Shown piece after piece: positions 8,128-15,041 of a stretch of 22,245 bases of DNA. The first letter of the stretch is position 1, and each line of letters opens with the position of its first letter. The notes below the pieces were generated by a model. It did no database searches, was not told the DNA's origin, and worked only from the letters and a program-made list of their open reading frames with translations. The stretch comes from Gammaproteobacteria bacterium (GTDB taxonomy: Bacteria; Pseudomonadota; Gammaproteobacteria; JAABTG01): assembly GCA_030066245.1 (NCBI GenBank), contig JASJBY010000035.1, forward strand, positions 1-22,245. Direction: 5' to 3'. Made by a program: the position numbers and the translations under genes.

Positions 8128-8134
8128 AAGGAGG
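8128..8134 (+). promoter_or_regulatory. Strong Shine-Dalgarno fixing a GTG start
   Basis: AAGGAGG ends 6 nt before the GTG at 8141. It decides the start of the cap-like gene in favour of GTG, since no ATG is better placed, and marks the beginning of the CIS operon. Confidence 0.8.
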
Positions 8135-8140
8135 TCTGCT

Positions 8141-8824
8141 GTGATAGAGGATGCTGATCGGCGCCTCAAGGACTGGGCGAAAACGGTGCTCGAAGACGCC
8201 GAGATTTCCCTCGGCCCACCGCGCGCACTGGATTCGGCGTCCGTCGTCAGCCTCTACCTTACCGACATCCTACCGGCGCCACGCACGTCCACATCCAGGC
8301 GCCTTCCCTTGCAGACTTCTCTGCGTTACCTGGTCACCGCATGGGCCGACAAGCCCGAGACGGAACACCGACAACTCGGTGACCTGGTTTTCGCGGCCAT
8401 GGAGCATCCCGAGTTCGAGGTTGAGCTGGCCGCGCAGCCGGCGGAGTTCTGGCTCGCCTTCGGCATCGCTCCCCGACCTGCGTTCATGCTCCGCCTGCCG
8501 GTGAAGGTGGAGAGGCCCGAGCCGCAGATAGGGCGCATCCGTCATCCGGTGGAAGTCCGCTTCTCACCTGCCGTCAGTCTCGCCGGCCGGCTGGTCGGGC
8601 CGGCGGACGTTCCCTTGAGCGGTGCACAAGTAGAGCTGGCGTCTCTGCAGCTGACCACCCGCACCGACGCTACGGGCCGGTTTCGGTTTGCCGCGGTCCC
8701 CGCGCAGCCAGACACGAAGGAGTTGCGCATTCGCCTCAAAGGAAATGAACGTCGTGTGAAGGTCACCCACGGCGCGGATTCTGCGCAGCCCCTGGTTATC
8801 CGTTTCGACACCATGGAGGTTTGA
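8141..8824 (+). CDS. CIS cap / tail-terminator-like protein (DUF4255, Pvc16 N-terminal-like) with C-terminal regulatory-like beta domain
   Basis: This 227-residue protein opens the CIS operon. Residues 1-125 resemble the DUF4255/Pvc16 N-terminal family: L-x-x-W-A-x-x-V-L, a V-S-L-Y-L-T-D-I strand, an Arg-rich loop and S-L-R-Y-L-V-T-A. Members of this family cap the distal end of eCIS tube and sheath (Afp16/Pvc16-like). Residues 143-227 look like a carboxypeptidase regulatory-like beta-sandwich (L-A-G-R-L-V-G, D-A-T-G-R-F-R-F), an add-on seen in some members. It is a GTG start fixed by a strong upstream Shine-Dalgarno, and ends 1 nt before the sheath ATG. Family assignment is from motif recognition; the C-terminal extension could serve as an interaction domain, which is inference. 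Confidence 0.7.
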   Translation: MIEDADRRLKDWAKTVLEDAEISLGPPRALDSASVVSLYLTDILPAPRTSTSRRLPLQTSLRYLVTAWADKPETEHRQLGDLVFAAMEHPEFEVELAAQPAEFWLAFGIAPRPAFMLRLPVKVERPEPQIGRIRHPVEVRFSPAVSLAGRLVGPADVPLSGAQVELASLQLTTRTDATGRFRFAAVPAQPDTKELRIRLKGNERRVKVTHGADSAQPLVIRFDTMEV

Positions 8825-8825
8825 C

Positions 8826-10061
8826 ATGCCAAACTACCTCGCACCCGGCGTGTATGTCCAAGAAGTCCCTGGAGGTCCACGACCCATCGAAGGCGTGGGA
8901 ACGAGCACGGCCGCGTTTGTCGGCGTCGCACCCCTCGCTGATGCGCGCCTCAACGAGGCAGTCTTCATCAAGAACCTGGCACACTTCGAGAAGACCTATG
9001 TGGGTGACTCACAAACGAGCACCGACTTGTACCGGGCGCTGCTGGGCTTCTTCTGGAACGGCGGCCGGCGCTGCTACGTAGTGAACGTGGGTGCGGGCAA
9101 TCCCATCGCGGGCGATGCGCGTAAACGGACCGGCCTGGAAGCGCTGGTGGCCAAGGACGAGGTCGCCATCGTCGCGGCGCCTGGCTATCACGATCCGCTG
9201 TCACACAATGCCCTGCTGTCCTTTTGTGAACGGCTCGGCGATCGGGTTGCCATCCTGGACTGCCCGCCGGATGTGCAGGACATCGACGCGCTGAAAGAGC
9301 TGGCCACCGTGTCAGGCGCCGAGGGTGGCGAAGAAGGCGGCGAGGGAGGCGCTGCCAAGCGCGGCGGACGCAAGGGCGCCAGCAAAGGGCTGCGACCACC
9401 GGTGTCCGACGGCGGCTACGGGGCCTTCTATTTCCCCTGGGTCTTCGCGCCGGATCCCATATCCAAGTTGCCCGTACCGACTGCCCCCTCGGGACATATC
9501 GCGGGGATCTATGCACGGGTCGACGGCACCCGCGGCGTGCACAAGGCACCGGCCAATGTGGTCATCCGCGGCGCCTCCGGGGTTGTCTATGAGGTCTCCC
9601 GGGAAGAGCAGGAGGGGCTCAACCCCAACGGGGTCAACTGCATTCGCATTATCGCCAACGCCACACGCATCTGGGGCGCTCGCACTCTAGCGGAGGCGGC
9701 GAGCGAATACCGCTACATCAACGTGCGGCGACTCATCAACTTCATCAAGGGCTCCATCGAGGGGGGCACCAACTGGACGGTGTTCGAGCCCAACGACACG
9801 ACCACGAGGCAGTCGCTGATACGCGACATCAGCAACTTCCTCAGAGCCCAATGGCGCGCCGGAGCATTGGTGGGAGCCGACCCCAACCAGGCGTTCTTCG
9901 TCAAATGTGACGAGGAGAACAATCCCCAGGAGGAGGTCGACGCCGGCCGCCTGTGGGTGGACATCGGTGTGGCACCGTCCAAACCGGCCGAGTTCGTCAT
10001 CTTTCGCATCGCGCAGTCCGCCGGCCAGGCTGGCACTGAAGCTGGCGCGGGTGGTGGTTAG
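8826..10061 (+). CDS. CIS contractile sheath protein
   Basis: This 411-residue protein forms the contractile outer sheath. It has the family's N-terminus (Y-L-A-P-G-V-Y-V-Q-E-V), F-V-G-V-A, F-W-N-G-G-R-R-C-Y-V-V, the Y-F-P-W-V strand, A-P-A-N-V in the middle, R-R-L-I-N-F-I-K-G-S, and the C-terminal P-A-E-F-V-I-F-R-I that mediates subunit contacts in related sheaths. Residues about 163-192 are a Gly/Glu/Lys-rich low-complexity loop inserted before S-D-G-G-Y-G-A-F-Y-F. A GGAGG inside the previous gene (8815-8819) precedes the ATG. Only one sheath gene is seen, whereas Afp/PVC clusters carry three. Length is typical of short eCIS sheaths. Confidence 0.93.
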   Translation: MPNYLAPGVYVQEVPGGPRPIEGVGTSTAAFVGVAPLADARLNEAVFIKNLAHFEKTYVGDSQTSTDLYRALLGFFWNGGRRCYVVNVGAGNPIAGDARKRTGLEALVAKDEVAIVAAPGYHDPLSHNALLSFCERLGDRVAILDCPPDVQDIDALKELATVSGAEGGEEGGEGGAAKRGGRKGASKGLRPPVSDGGYGAFYFPWVFAPDPISKLPVPTAPSGHIAGIYARVDGTRGVHKAPANVVIRGASGVVYEVSREEQEGLNPNGVNCIRIIANATRIWGARTLAEAASEYRYINVRRLINFIKGSIEGGTNWTVFEPNDTTTRQSLIRDISNFLRAQWRAGALVGADPNQAFFVKCDEENNPQEEVDAGRLWVDIGVAPSKPAEFVIFRIAQSAGQAGTEAGAGGG

Positions 10062-10076
10062 TAAAGGAGAAGCATT

Positions 10077-10553
10077 ATGGCCGAAGAAAGTTTCCTGCGA
10101 GGGTACAACTTCCTTTTCGAGCTGGAAGGCGAACGCATCGGATACTTCACCGAGATCGGTGGCATGGGCGTCGAGGTGGAAGTCATCGAGGCCAGGGAAG
10201 GAGGCAACGAGTCCCAGGTTTACACGCTGCCGGGACTGGTCCGCTACCCGCGCATCACGCTCAGCTGGGGTGTAACCAAGTCCCGCGAAATGTGGGAGTG
10301 GCTGGACGGCGCGGTCACAGGATCGGTCACCAAAAAGGGCGGCGCCATCCTGTACGTGGATCCCAGCGGTCAGCAGGAGATGGTCCGGTACGATCTGACC
10401 AACGCGTGGCCCTGCGAGTGGCGTGGCGCCACGCTGGATGCCCTTAACAGTGAGCTGGCCATCGAGCGCATGACCTTGGTGGTGGAGAGAGTGGAGCGGA
10501 AGGCCGGTGCTGAAGCAGCTACGGAAGAGGCTGGAGAAGGCGCTGCGGCCTAA
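10077..10553 (+). CDS. CIS inner tube protein (gp19/Afp1-like)
   Basis: This 158-residue protein is the stacked-ring inner tube of the particle. It has the family pattern: F-L-F-E-L-E-G near the start, F-T-E-I-G-G-M-G-V-E-V, L-P-G-L-V-R-Y-P-R-I-T-L-S-W-G, M-W-E-W, and late A-W-P-C-E-W-R-G-A-T-L-D-A-L followed by I-E-R-M-T-L. The last ~15 residues are an Ala/Glu-rich tail that overlaps the next gene by 47 nt. AAGGAG lies just upstream of the ATG. Only one tube gene is present in view, compared with two (Afp1/Afp5) in the Serratia and Photorhabdus clusters. Confidence 0.93.
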   Translation: MAEESFLRGYNFLFELEGERIGYFTEIGGMGVEVEVIEAREGGNESQVYTLPGLVRYPRITLSWGVTKSREMWEWLDGAVTGSVTKKGGAILYVDPSGQQEMVRYDLTNAWPCEWRGATLDALNSELAIERMTLVVERVERKAGAEAATEEAGEGAAA

Positions 10554-11952
10554 GCTGGCCAGAGCGCTGCGCGCCTGGTCCGAGGCGCTGGCCGAAACTG
10601 GTCGCGAACAGCCCTCCGCCCGAGACGCGTACCCATCCGATGCGCCGGCCGCAACGCTGCCGGTGGCAGCAGAGGATCCAGGCCCCGCTGAGCCGTCCGC
10701 CGGTCCGCCCGCCCACTGGGTGGCGCTAATCCGCGAGCGGGCACCGCATCTACTCGAGGGCCGGGCATGGCAGCAAGTCGGCACGCCAGCCCCGCCAACG
10801 CCACCGGCGACGCCTGCGCCTAAGCGGGAATCCGGCGGAGCCGGTCTGCAAACTCACCCCCGGACCACCCCGGTCGTGCGGGATACCGTCGGGTTGCCGC
10901 AGGACCGGCGGTCTGCCACGCGCGGAAAGGCCGCCGCAGACGCAACACCCGAACCCAGTCCCTCGCATGACCGGCCGGAACCGCGCTCGCAGCCGCCGGC
11001 TGTTGGCGGCAGAACGCCTCGCGCCCGTCGCACCGTTGCCGAGTCAGCGGCTCCTGATCGGGAGTCGAAGGCAAAGGCGATTCCGGGCCAGCGCTCGCCC
11101 GCTCCGACCGGGTCTCCTGCGTCGCGGGTCCGTACCCCCTCCGTTACAGAGCAAACACGGTCACCGCCGCGACCTGCGCGCCCGGCCGTGGGGGAGCGTC
11201 ACGCGAAGCCAACAGGGGCCCCCGAGGCCCCTGCGCCACCTGCAGCTCCGCCGACGGCGCCCGCTAGTACCCGCAAGACGCCCCACCCGCTCACGGGGGC
11301 ATTCGCGCAAGCATCGCAAGCACCGGGGCGCCAGACGGCAGACCCTGTGAGCCGCCGCCCAGCCCGTATCAAGCTCTCATTCGCCGACCGCGGCGTCGAA
11401 CCCAGGCGTGCCGACGTCGCCAGGAGAACGACCGGTCCCGAGATCGAGTCCGTCGGCCGACCCTTTCGGCTGCAACGGGCCCAGGAGCAGGATGCCGAGC
11501 CGGCACCGTCCAAGCCCGCGCGGCAACGCTTCCCTTCGCAGCTCTCCGAGCCGTCGGTCCGCGAACCGCGCCGGCGCAAAGTCGTCGCCACGGGTTCAAC
11601 CCGAGCCGACCGCGTTACAAGGAGCGGCGCTCCACAGCGCCTTCCGGGAGACACTTCGCGCCGCCGCCCCGCGCACGCCGCCGTCAGCCCGCCGAGCAAG
11701 CCTGCGAGGGACCGCGCGCCTGCGTCGACCGCGCCATCAGCCAGCCACTGGCCGGCGCTGCCGACGGAGCATACGGCCCGAGCCCGTCTCGAGGATTCGC
11801 AACGCTGGCCGCCGCTGCCCGACGAGACCGCAGCGCCGGGTGTGGGCGAGCGTGGGGCCGATGCCCGCTCCCTTCCCGGGCGCGAGGGTTTTGATGCCGC
11901 CCATCAGCGTTACCTTGAAAGCGAGCAGCGGGGTGAGCTGTGGAACGCGTAG
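10507..11952 (+). CDS. Long disordered Pro/Ala/Arg-rich CIS protein (Afp6 position)
   Basis: This 481-residue protein starts at a GTG inside the tube gene (47-nt overlap, GGAAGG upstream). The N-terminus (1-35) is a basic amphipathic helix of the form L-x-x-L-R-K-R-L-E-K-A-L. A short helical block with W-V-A-L-I-R-E-R-A-P lies near 70-90. Residues about 95-410 are Pro/Ala/Arg/Thr-rich and almost certainly disordered. The C-terminus has two W-P-x-L-P motifs (W415 and W434) and ends E-Q-R-G-E-L-W-N-A, overlapping the next GTG by 13 nt. Afp/PVC clusters have a small uncharacterised protein at this place, so a linker between tube and baseplate is plausible. I do not recognise a named domain. Two other frames are partly open here because of the composition, but this frame has the coupled start and stop. 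Confidence 0.7.
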   Translation: MLKQLRKRLEKALRPKLARALRAWSEALAETGREQPSARDAYPSDAPAATLPVAAEDPGPAEPSAGPPAHWVALIRERAPHLLEGRAWQQVGTPAPPTPPATPAPKRESGGAGLQTHPRTTPVVRDTVGLPQDRRSATRGKAAADATPEPSPSHDRPEPRSQPPAVGGRTPRARRTVAESAAPDRESKAKAIPGQRSPAPTGSPASRVRTPSVTEQTRSPPRPARPAVGERHAKPTGAPEAPAPPAAPPTAPASTRKTPHPLTGAFAQASQAPGRQTADPVSRRPARIKLSFADRGVEPRRADVARRTTGPEIESVGRPFRLQRAQEQDAEPAPSKPARQRFPSQLSEPSVREPRRRKVVATGSTRADRVTRSGAPQRLPGDTSRRRPAHAAVSPPSKPARDRAPASTAPSASHWPALPTEHTARARLEDSQRWPPLPDETAAPGVGERGADARSLPGREGFDAAHQRYLESEQRGELWNA

Positions 11953-12698
11953 GTTTCATCATCGAGGAGACCGGCGAGCGCCTGGGCTGTCTGCTCAACC
12001 CCGAGAGCGTCGTCATGCGCCGCCGTGCCGGCGTCGAGCCGCTGCGCACGGGTGGCGGCCTAGTGGCCGGCACCGAGCTGTCAGACGATCCGGTGCTGCT
12101 GACCGGCGGTGGCACCACGGAGCTGACCCTGGACCTGATCTTCGATGTATCCCTGGCGGGTTCCTCGGTGAACACGAATGATGTCAGGCAGCTGACCGGG
12201 CCCTTGTGGGCTCTGGCCGAGAACGCGCGCCAGAACGACGGCTACGGACGCCCTCCCCTTGCCCGCTTCGTGTGGGGCAAGGCCTGGAACATACCCGGCA
12301 TTGTCAGCGCCGTGGCGGAGCGCCTGGCTTACTTCACGGCGGAAGGCGTGCCGCGGCGTTCCTGGCTGCGGCTGCGCCTCATCCGGGTGGCCGAAGCCGC
12401 CAGCGACTCGGGAGGCGGTCGGCTGACGCCGCCCAAAGTACCGGATCCACCGCCCCCGGAACCATCCGAGTCGCTCATCGATCAGGCCACCACCCACGAG
12501 ATCACGGGCGGCCTGCCCCTCGGGGAGAACGGCGCACCGATTTCCGAGGAACGCCTGGACGAGCTCGCCTTTCGCTATTACGGCGACGCGTCCTTATGGC
12601 GGTTGCTGGCCTGGCTCAACCGTGTTCAGAACCCATTGAAAATGGAGGCCGGTGGGCGGATCGCCATTCCCACTGCGTCATCGACCAGCATTGCATGA
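11940..12698 (+). CDS. CIS tube-baseplate adaptor (CIS_tube domain + LysM, Afp7-like)
   Basis: This 252-residue protein starts at a GTG overlapping the previous stop. Residues 1-153 match the CIS_tube N-terminal domain pattern: M-E-R-V-G-F-I-I-E-E, F/L-N-P-E-S-V, T-E-L-T-L-D-L-I-F-D, and later P-P-L-A-R-F-V-W-G with the V-A-E-R-L-A-Y-F strand. A Pro-rich linker (163-176) leads to a LysM-like domain (about 200-244: L-A-F-R-Y-Y-G-D, W-R-L-L-A-W-L-N, G-G-R-I-A-I-P). In characterised eCIS the homologue bridges tube and spike/baseplate hub; the LysM domain makes contacts inside the baseplate. The stop overlaps the spike start (ATGA). Confidence 0.88.
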   Translation: MERVGFIIEETGERLGCLLNPESVVMRRRAGVEPLRTGGGLVAGTELSDDPVLLTGGGTTELTLDLIFDVSLAGSSVNTNDVRQLTGPLWALAENARQNDGYGRPPLARFVWGKAWNIPGIVSAVAERLAYFTAEGVPRRSWLRLRLIRVAEAASDSGGGRLTPPKVPDPPPPEPSESLIDQATTHEITGGLPLGENGAPISEERLDELAFRYYGDASLWRLLAWLNRVQNPLKMEAGGRIAIPTASSTSIA

Positions 12699-14266
12699 AT
12701 GCCATCGTCACACTGCCGCGCGTGACCATCGAAGTGGATGGCACGCCCCTGAAAACCAGCGAGGCGCAGGCCCTGAGCGAGCTGCATGTCCGCCAGGCCC
12801 TGTCCATGCCGACCCTATGCGAGATGGCCTTCCAGCAGCCGGACGGCGCGCTGGCCGAGGGATCGCGCCTGCTACCGGGCGCCCGCCTGCGAGTCACCGT
12901 CGAGGGTGAGCCGGAGACACTGTTCAACGGCGAAATTACCGCGCTGGAATACGCCTACGGCCCGGCGAGCCAACGACAGGTGCGGGTCAGGGGCTACGAC
13001 CTGCTGCATCGCTTGCGCAAGCGCCAGCCGGTGCGCTCCCACGTGGAAATGACCGTGGAGGAGCTCGCCCAGGAATTGATCGGCGATCTGGGGCTGTCGG
13101 TGAAGGCCACCGACTCGGGGCCCTTGTCGCGACGTCTCGTGCAATGGCGGGAGTCGGATCTGGAGCTGCTCGTGGAGGCGGCGCGGGGCTGTGGCCTGTA
13201 CCTGTTCGCCCATGACGACCTGCTGCACATCATGAGCCTTGCCGGTACCGGGGAGCCCGTCGAGCTCGCTCTCGGCAAGTCCCTGCGCGAGGCCCGGGTG
13301 GACGTGAACACGGATCCCGCCTGTCGCACCGTACAGGCCTGGGGTTGGAATCCCTGGCGTGTGGAGACGCACCGGGGAGAGGCGAGCGATCCGCGCGTCG
13401 GACGACGCGTGGGGGTGGAAGCGACGCCCGAGCAGGTGGGCGCGCCCGGCGAGCGCATCCTGGTGGACAGGACTTTTCAGAGCGACGAGGAGGCCGGTGC
13501 CCTGGCTCAGGGAGAGCTGGACAGGCGCGTTGCGGGAGAAGTGGTCCTCAGAGGCGTTGCCGGCGGTGACAGCCGTCTGCGGCCGGGCGTGCCCGTGGAT
13601 CTGGACGGTGTAGCCACTCCACTGACGGGCCGGTATGTCCTGGCCAGCGTACGCCACTACATCGACCGCGTGCAGGGCTTCCGGTCCGAGTTCGACACCG
13701 CACCACCCACTGCGCAGCCACGGCCGCAAGCGGCAGGCTCCACGGTAGGCGTCGTCACGGACGTGGACGACCCCGACCAGCTCGGTCGCGTGCGCGTGGC
13801 GCTCACCAACTACGGCGAGCTGGAGACGGACTGGCTGCAGGTACTGTCCCCCGGAGCCGGCAAGGATAAAGGGCTGGTGGCGCTGCCGGACGTGGACGAC
13901 CAAGTCCTCGTCTCACTTACCGCTGGCGCGCCCGCGCAGGGCATCGTGCTGGGCGGCCTGTACGGTGCTGAGGGACCACCGGATGCGGGCGTCGAGGACG
14001 GCGGGATCCGGCGCTACACCCTGGTGACGCCCCGCGGACAGCAGCTGCAGCTCGATGACAAGAAGCGCAGAGCACGCCTTCAGAACGACGGTGGCAACTA
14101 TGTGCAGCTCACCCCGGGGCGTGCCCGACTGAGCAACAGCTCAGGCAGTTTCATCGAATTGACCCGGGACAGGGTGCGGCTTCACGCCAAGGCCGCCCTG
14201 GAGATTGAAGCGCCCGGCCAGTCCGTCACCATTCGGGGCGCTTCCATAGACTTCGAGAGGGCGTGA
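12695..14266 (+). CDS. VgrG-like spike / hub protein (Afp8-like)
   Basis: This 523-residue protein forms the trimeric central spike. Residues 1-345 resemble the gp27-like hub (G-E-I-T-A-L-E-Y, V-R-V-R-G-Y-D-L-L-H-R-L, W-R-E-S-D-L-E-L-L). Residues 349-427 are a gp5-type OB-fold (T-V-G-V-V-T-D-V-D-D-P-D-Q-L-G-R-V-R-V, W-L-Q-V-L-S-P-G-A-G, L-P-D-V-D-D-Q-V-L-V). About 440-523 is a short beta-helical needle with alternating T-P-R-G, L-D-D-K, L-T-P-G-R-A-R-L and L-T-R-D-R-V-R-L. The start is the ATG at 12695, overlapping the previous TGA (ATGA); upstream codons in the same frame are a shadow of the adaptor gene. No extra C-terminal effector domain is fused. Confidence 0.92.
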   Translation: MNAIVTLPRVTIEVDGTPLKTSEAQALSELHVRQALSMPTLCEMAFQQPDGALAEGSRLLPGARLRVTVEGEPETLFNGEITALEYAYGPASQRQVRVRGYDLLHRLRKRQPVRSHVEMTVEELAQELIGDLGLSVKATDSGPLSRRLVQWRESDLELLVEAARGCGLYLFAHDDLLHIMSLAGTGEPVELALGKSLREARVDVNTDPACRTVQAWGWNPWRVETHRGEASDPRVGRRVGVEATPEQVGAPGERILVDRTFQSDEEAGALAQGELDRRVAGEVVLRGVAGGDSRLRPGVPVDLDGVATPLTGRYVLASVRHYIDRVQGFRSEFDTAPPTAQPRPQAAGSTVGVVTDVDDPDQLGRVRVALTNYGELETDWLQVLSPGAGKDKGLVALPDVDDQVLVSLTAGAPAQGIVLGGLYGAEGPPDAGVEDGGIRRYTLVTPRGQQLQLDDKKRRARLQNDGGNYVQLTPGRARLSNSSGSFIELTRDRVRLHAKAALEIEAPGQSVTIRGASIDFERA

Positions 14267-14610
14267 TGCGTTTACTGACCGACAGAGCCGTGCTGGTATG
14301 CGCTCACGAGACGGGTCTGGTGGGCATTGCGGCCAGCCAGACGCTGGTGAGCATTAGTGGGCAACGGGTGCTGGTCAAGCCCGACCCGGTTGCCAAACCG
14401 ATCGTGGGTTGCCTGAATGCCAACCCGCCGGCCGGTATCAAGCCCTGCACCAGCACGCTGCCGGTGCAGAAAGGCTACTCGGATTTCATGCGTATCGATG
14501 GACGGGCGGTCTGCCTGGACACCGTCGAGGGACTGACGGACGGGACCCCGCCCGGCTCGCACAAGTACAAGGTCCGAAGCCCCGGCAATAATCTCGTATC
14601 GGAGCTCTGA
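14266..14610 (+). CDS. PAAR-like spike tip protein (Afp10-like)
   Basis: This 114-residue protein lies directly after the spike gene with a TGATG overlap; the alternative GTG one codon upstream would add a single residue. It contains V-L-V-K-P-D-P, V-G-C, I-K-P-C-T-S-T-L-P-V, G-Y-S-D-F-M-R-I-D-G-R-A-V-C-L-D-T and G-L-T-D-G-T-P-P-G-S, the arrangement seen in eCIS PAAR-like tip proteins. The tip sharpens the spike and may carry cargo. No textbook PAAR motif is evident, so the name rests mainly on position and on these motifs. Confidence 0.75.
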   Translation: MRLLTDRAVLVCAHETGLVGIAASQTLVSISGQRVLVKPDPVAKPIVGCLNANPPAGIKPCTSTLPVQKGYSDFMRIDGRAVCLDTVEGLTDGTPPGSHKYKVRSPGNNLVSEL

Positions 14611-15041
14611 TGGCTGGTTCCCGCTATCGCGCCTGGCGCTTTCTGCACCCCGACCTGGACGCATCCGAGGACTTCGGAGGTCTACGCATCAGCCCGACCG
14701 GGGGCATAGACATGGTCGACGGCGAGCAATCCATACGCCAGGCCGTTTTGCTGCTGCTCTCAACCCGGCGAGGTGAGCGCGTCATGCGGCCGAACTACGG
14801 CTGTGATCTGCACAAGCTTGCCTTCGACCCGAATGACCAGACCACCGCCGGACTGGCCATCCACTATGTGCGCCGGGCCCTCGAGCAGTGGGAGCCGCGT
14901 ATCGCCATCCTCAGTCTCGATGCGACGCAGAATCCGGAGGAACCGAGTCGACTCGACGTCTCCCTGGAATACCGCATGCGCCGTCTGGCGCGGCCGGGCC
15001 GTCTGCTCATTTCCATCGACCTGCTCCAGCCGGAGGTCTAA
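14610..15041 (+). CDS. Baseplate wedge protein, gp25-like (Afp9-like)
   Basis: This 143-residue protein matches the gp25/GPW family: Q-S-I-R-Q-A-V-L-L-L-L-S-T-R-R-G-E-R, then M-R-P-N-Y-G-C-D-L and later R-R-A-L-E-Q-W-E-P-R-I. Homologues nucleate sheath assembly at the baseplate. The ATG shares its A with the previous TGA, and the stop TAA shares its last A with the next ATG, so it is tightly coupled on both sides. Confidence 0.93.
   Translation: MAGSRYRAWRFLHPDLDASEDFGGLRISPTGGIDMVDGEQSIRQAVLLLLSTRRGERVMRPNYGCDLHKLAFDPNDQTTAGLAIHYVRRALEQWEPRIAILSLDATQNPEEPSRLDVSLEYRMRRLARPGRLLISIDLLQPEV

Larger units (their letters stand above)
7473..8140. other. Low-coding interval between caspase-FGE remnant and CIS operon
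   Basis: About 670 bp with no convincing long gene. A short frame just after the caspase-FGE stop (about 7470-7539, S-E-E-A-L-E-R-F) looks protein-like but has no start and may be the tail of another lost gene. A possible small membrane protein sits at 7581-7733. Near the 3' end there is a 6-bp hairpin (CGCAGC-TCGC-GCTGCG, 8068-8083) without a T-run, then the leader of the CIS operon. I could not support a promoter with good -35/-10 spacing. Confidence 0.4.

Noticed and set aside
7473..8140. Insertion sequence or integrase scar at the rearranged left flank
   Set aside because: I found no transposase-like frame, no terminal inverted repeats and no target-site duplication that I could recognise.
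11408..12181. A second open frame overlapping the disordered CIS protein
   Set aside because: It is Arg/Pro/Ser-rich without motifs, whereas the chosen frame overlaps its neighbours at both ends in the same coupled way as the rest of the operon.
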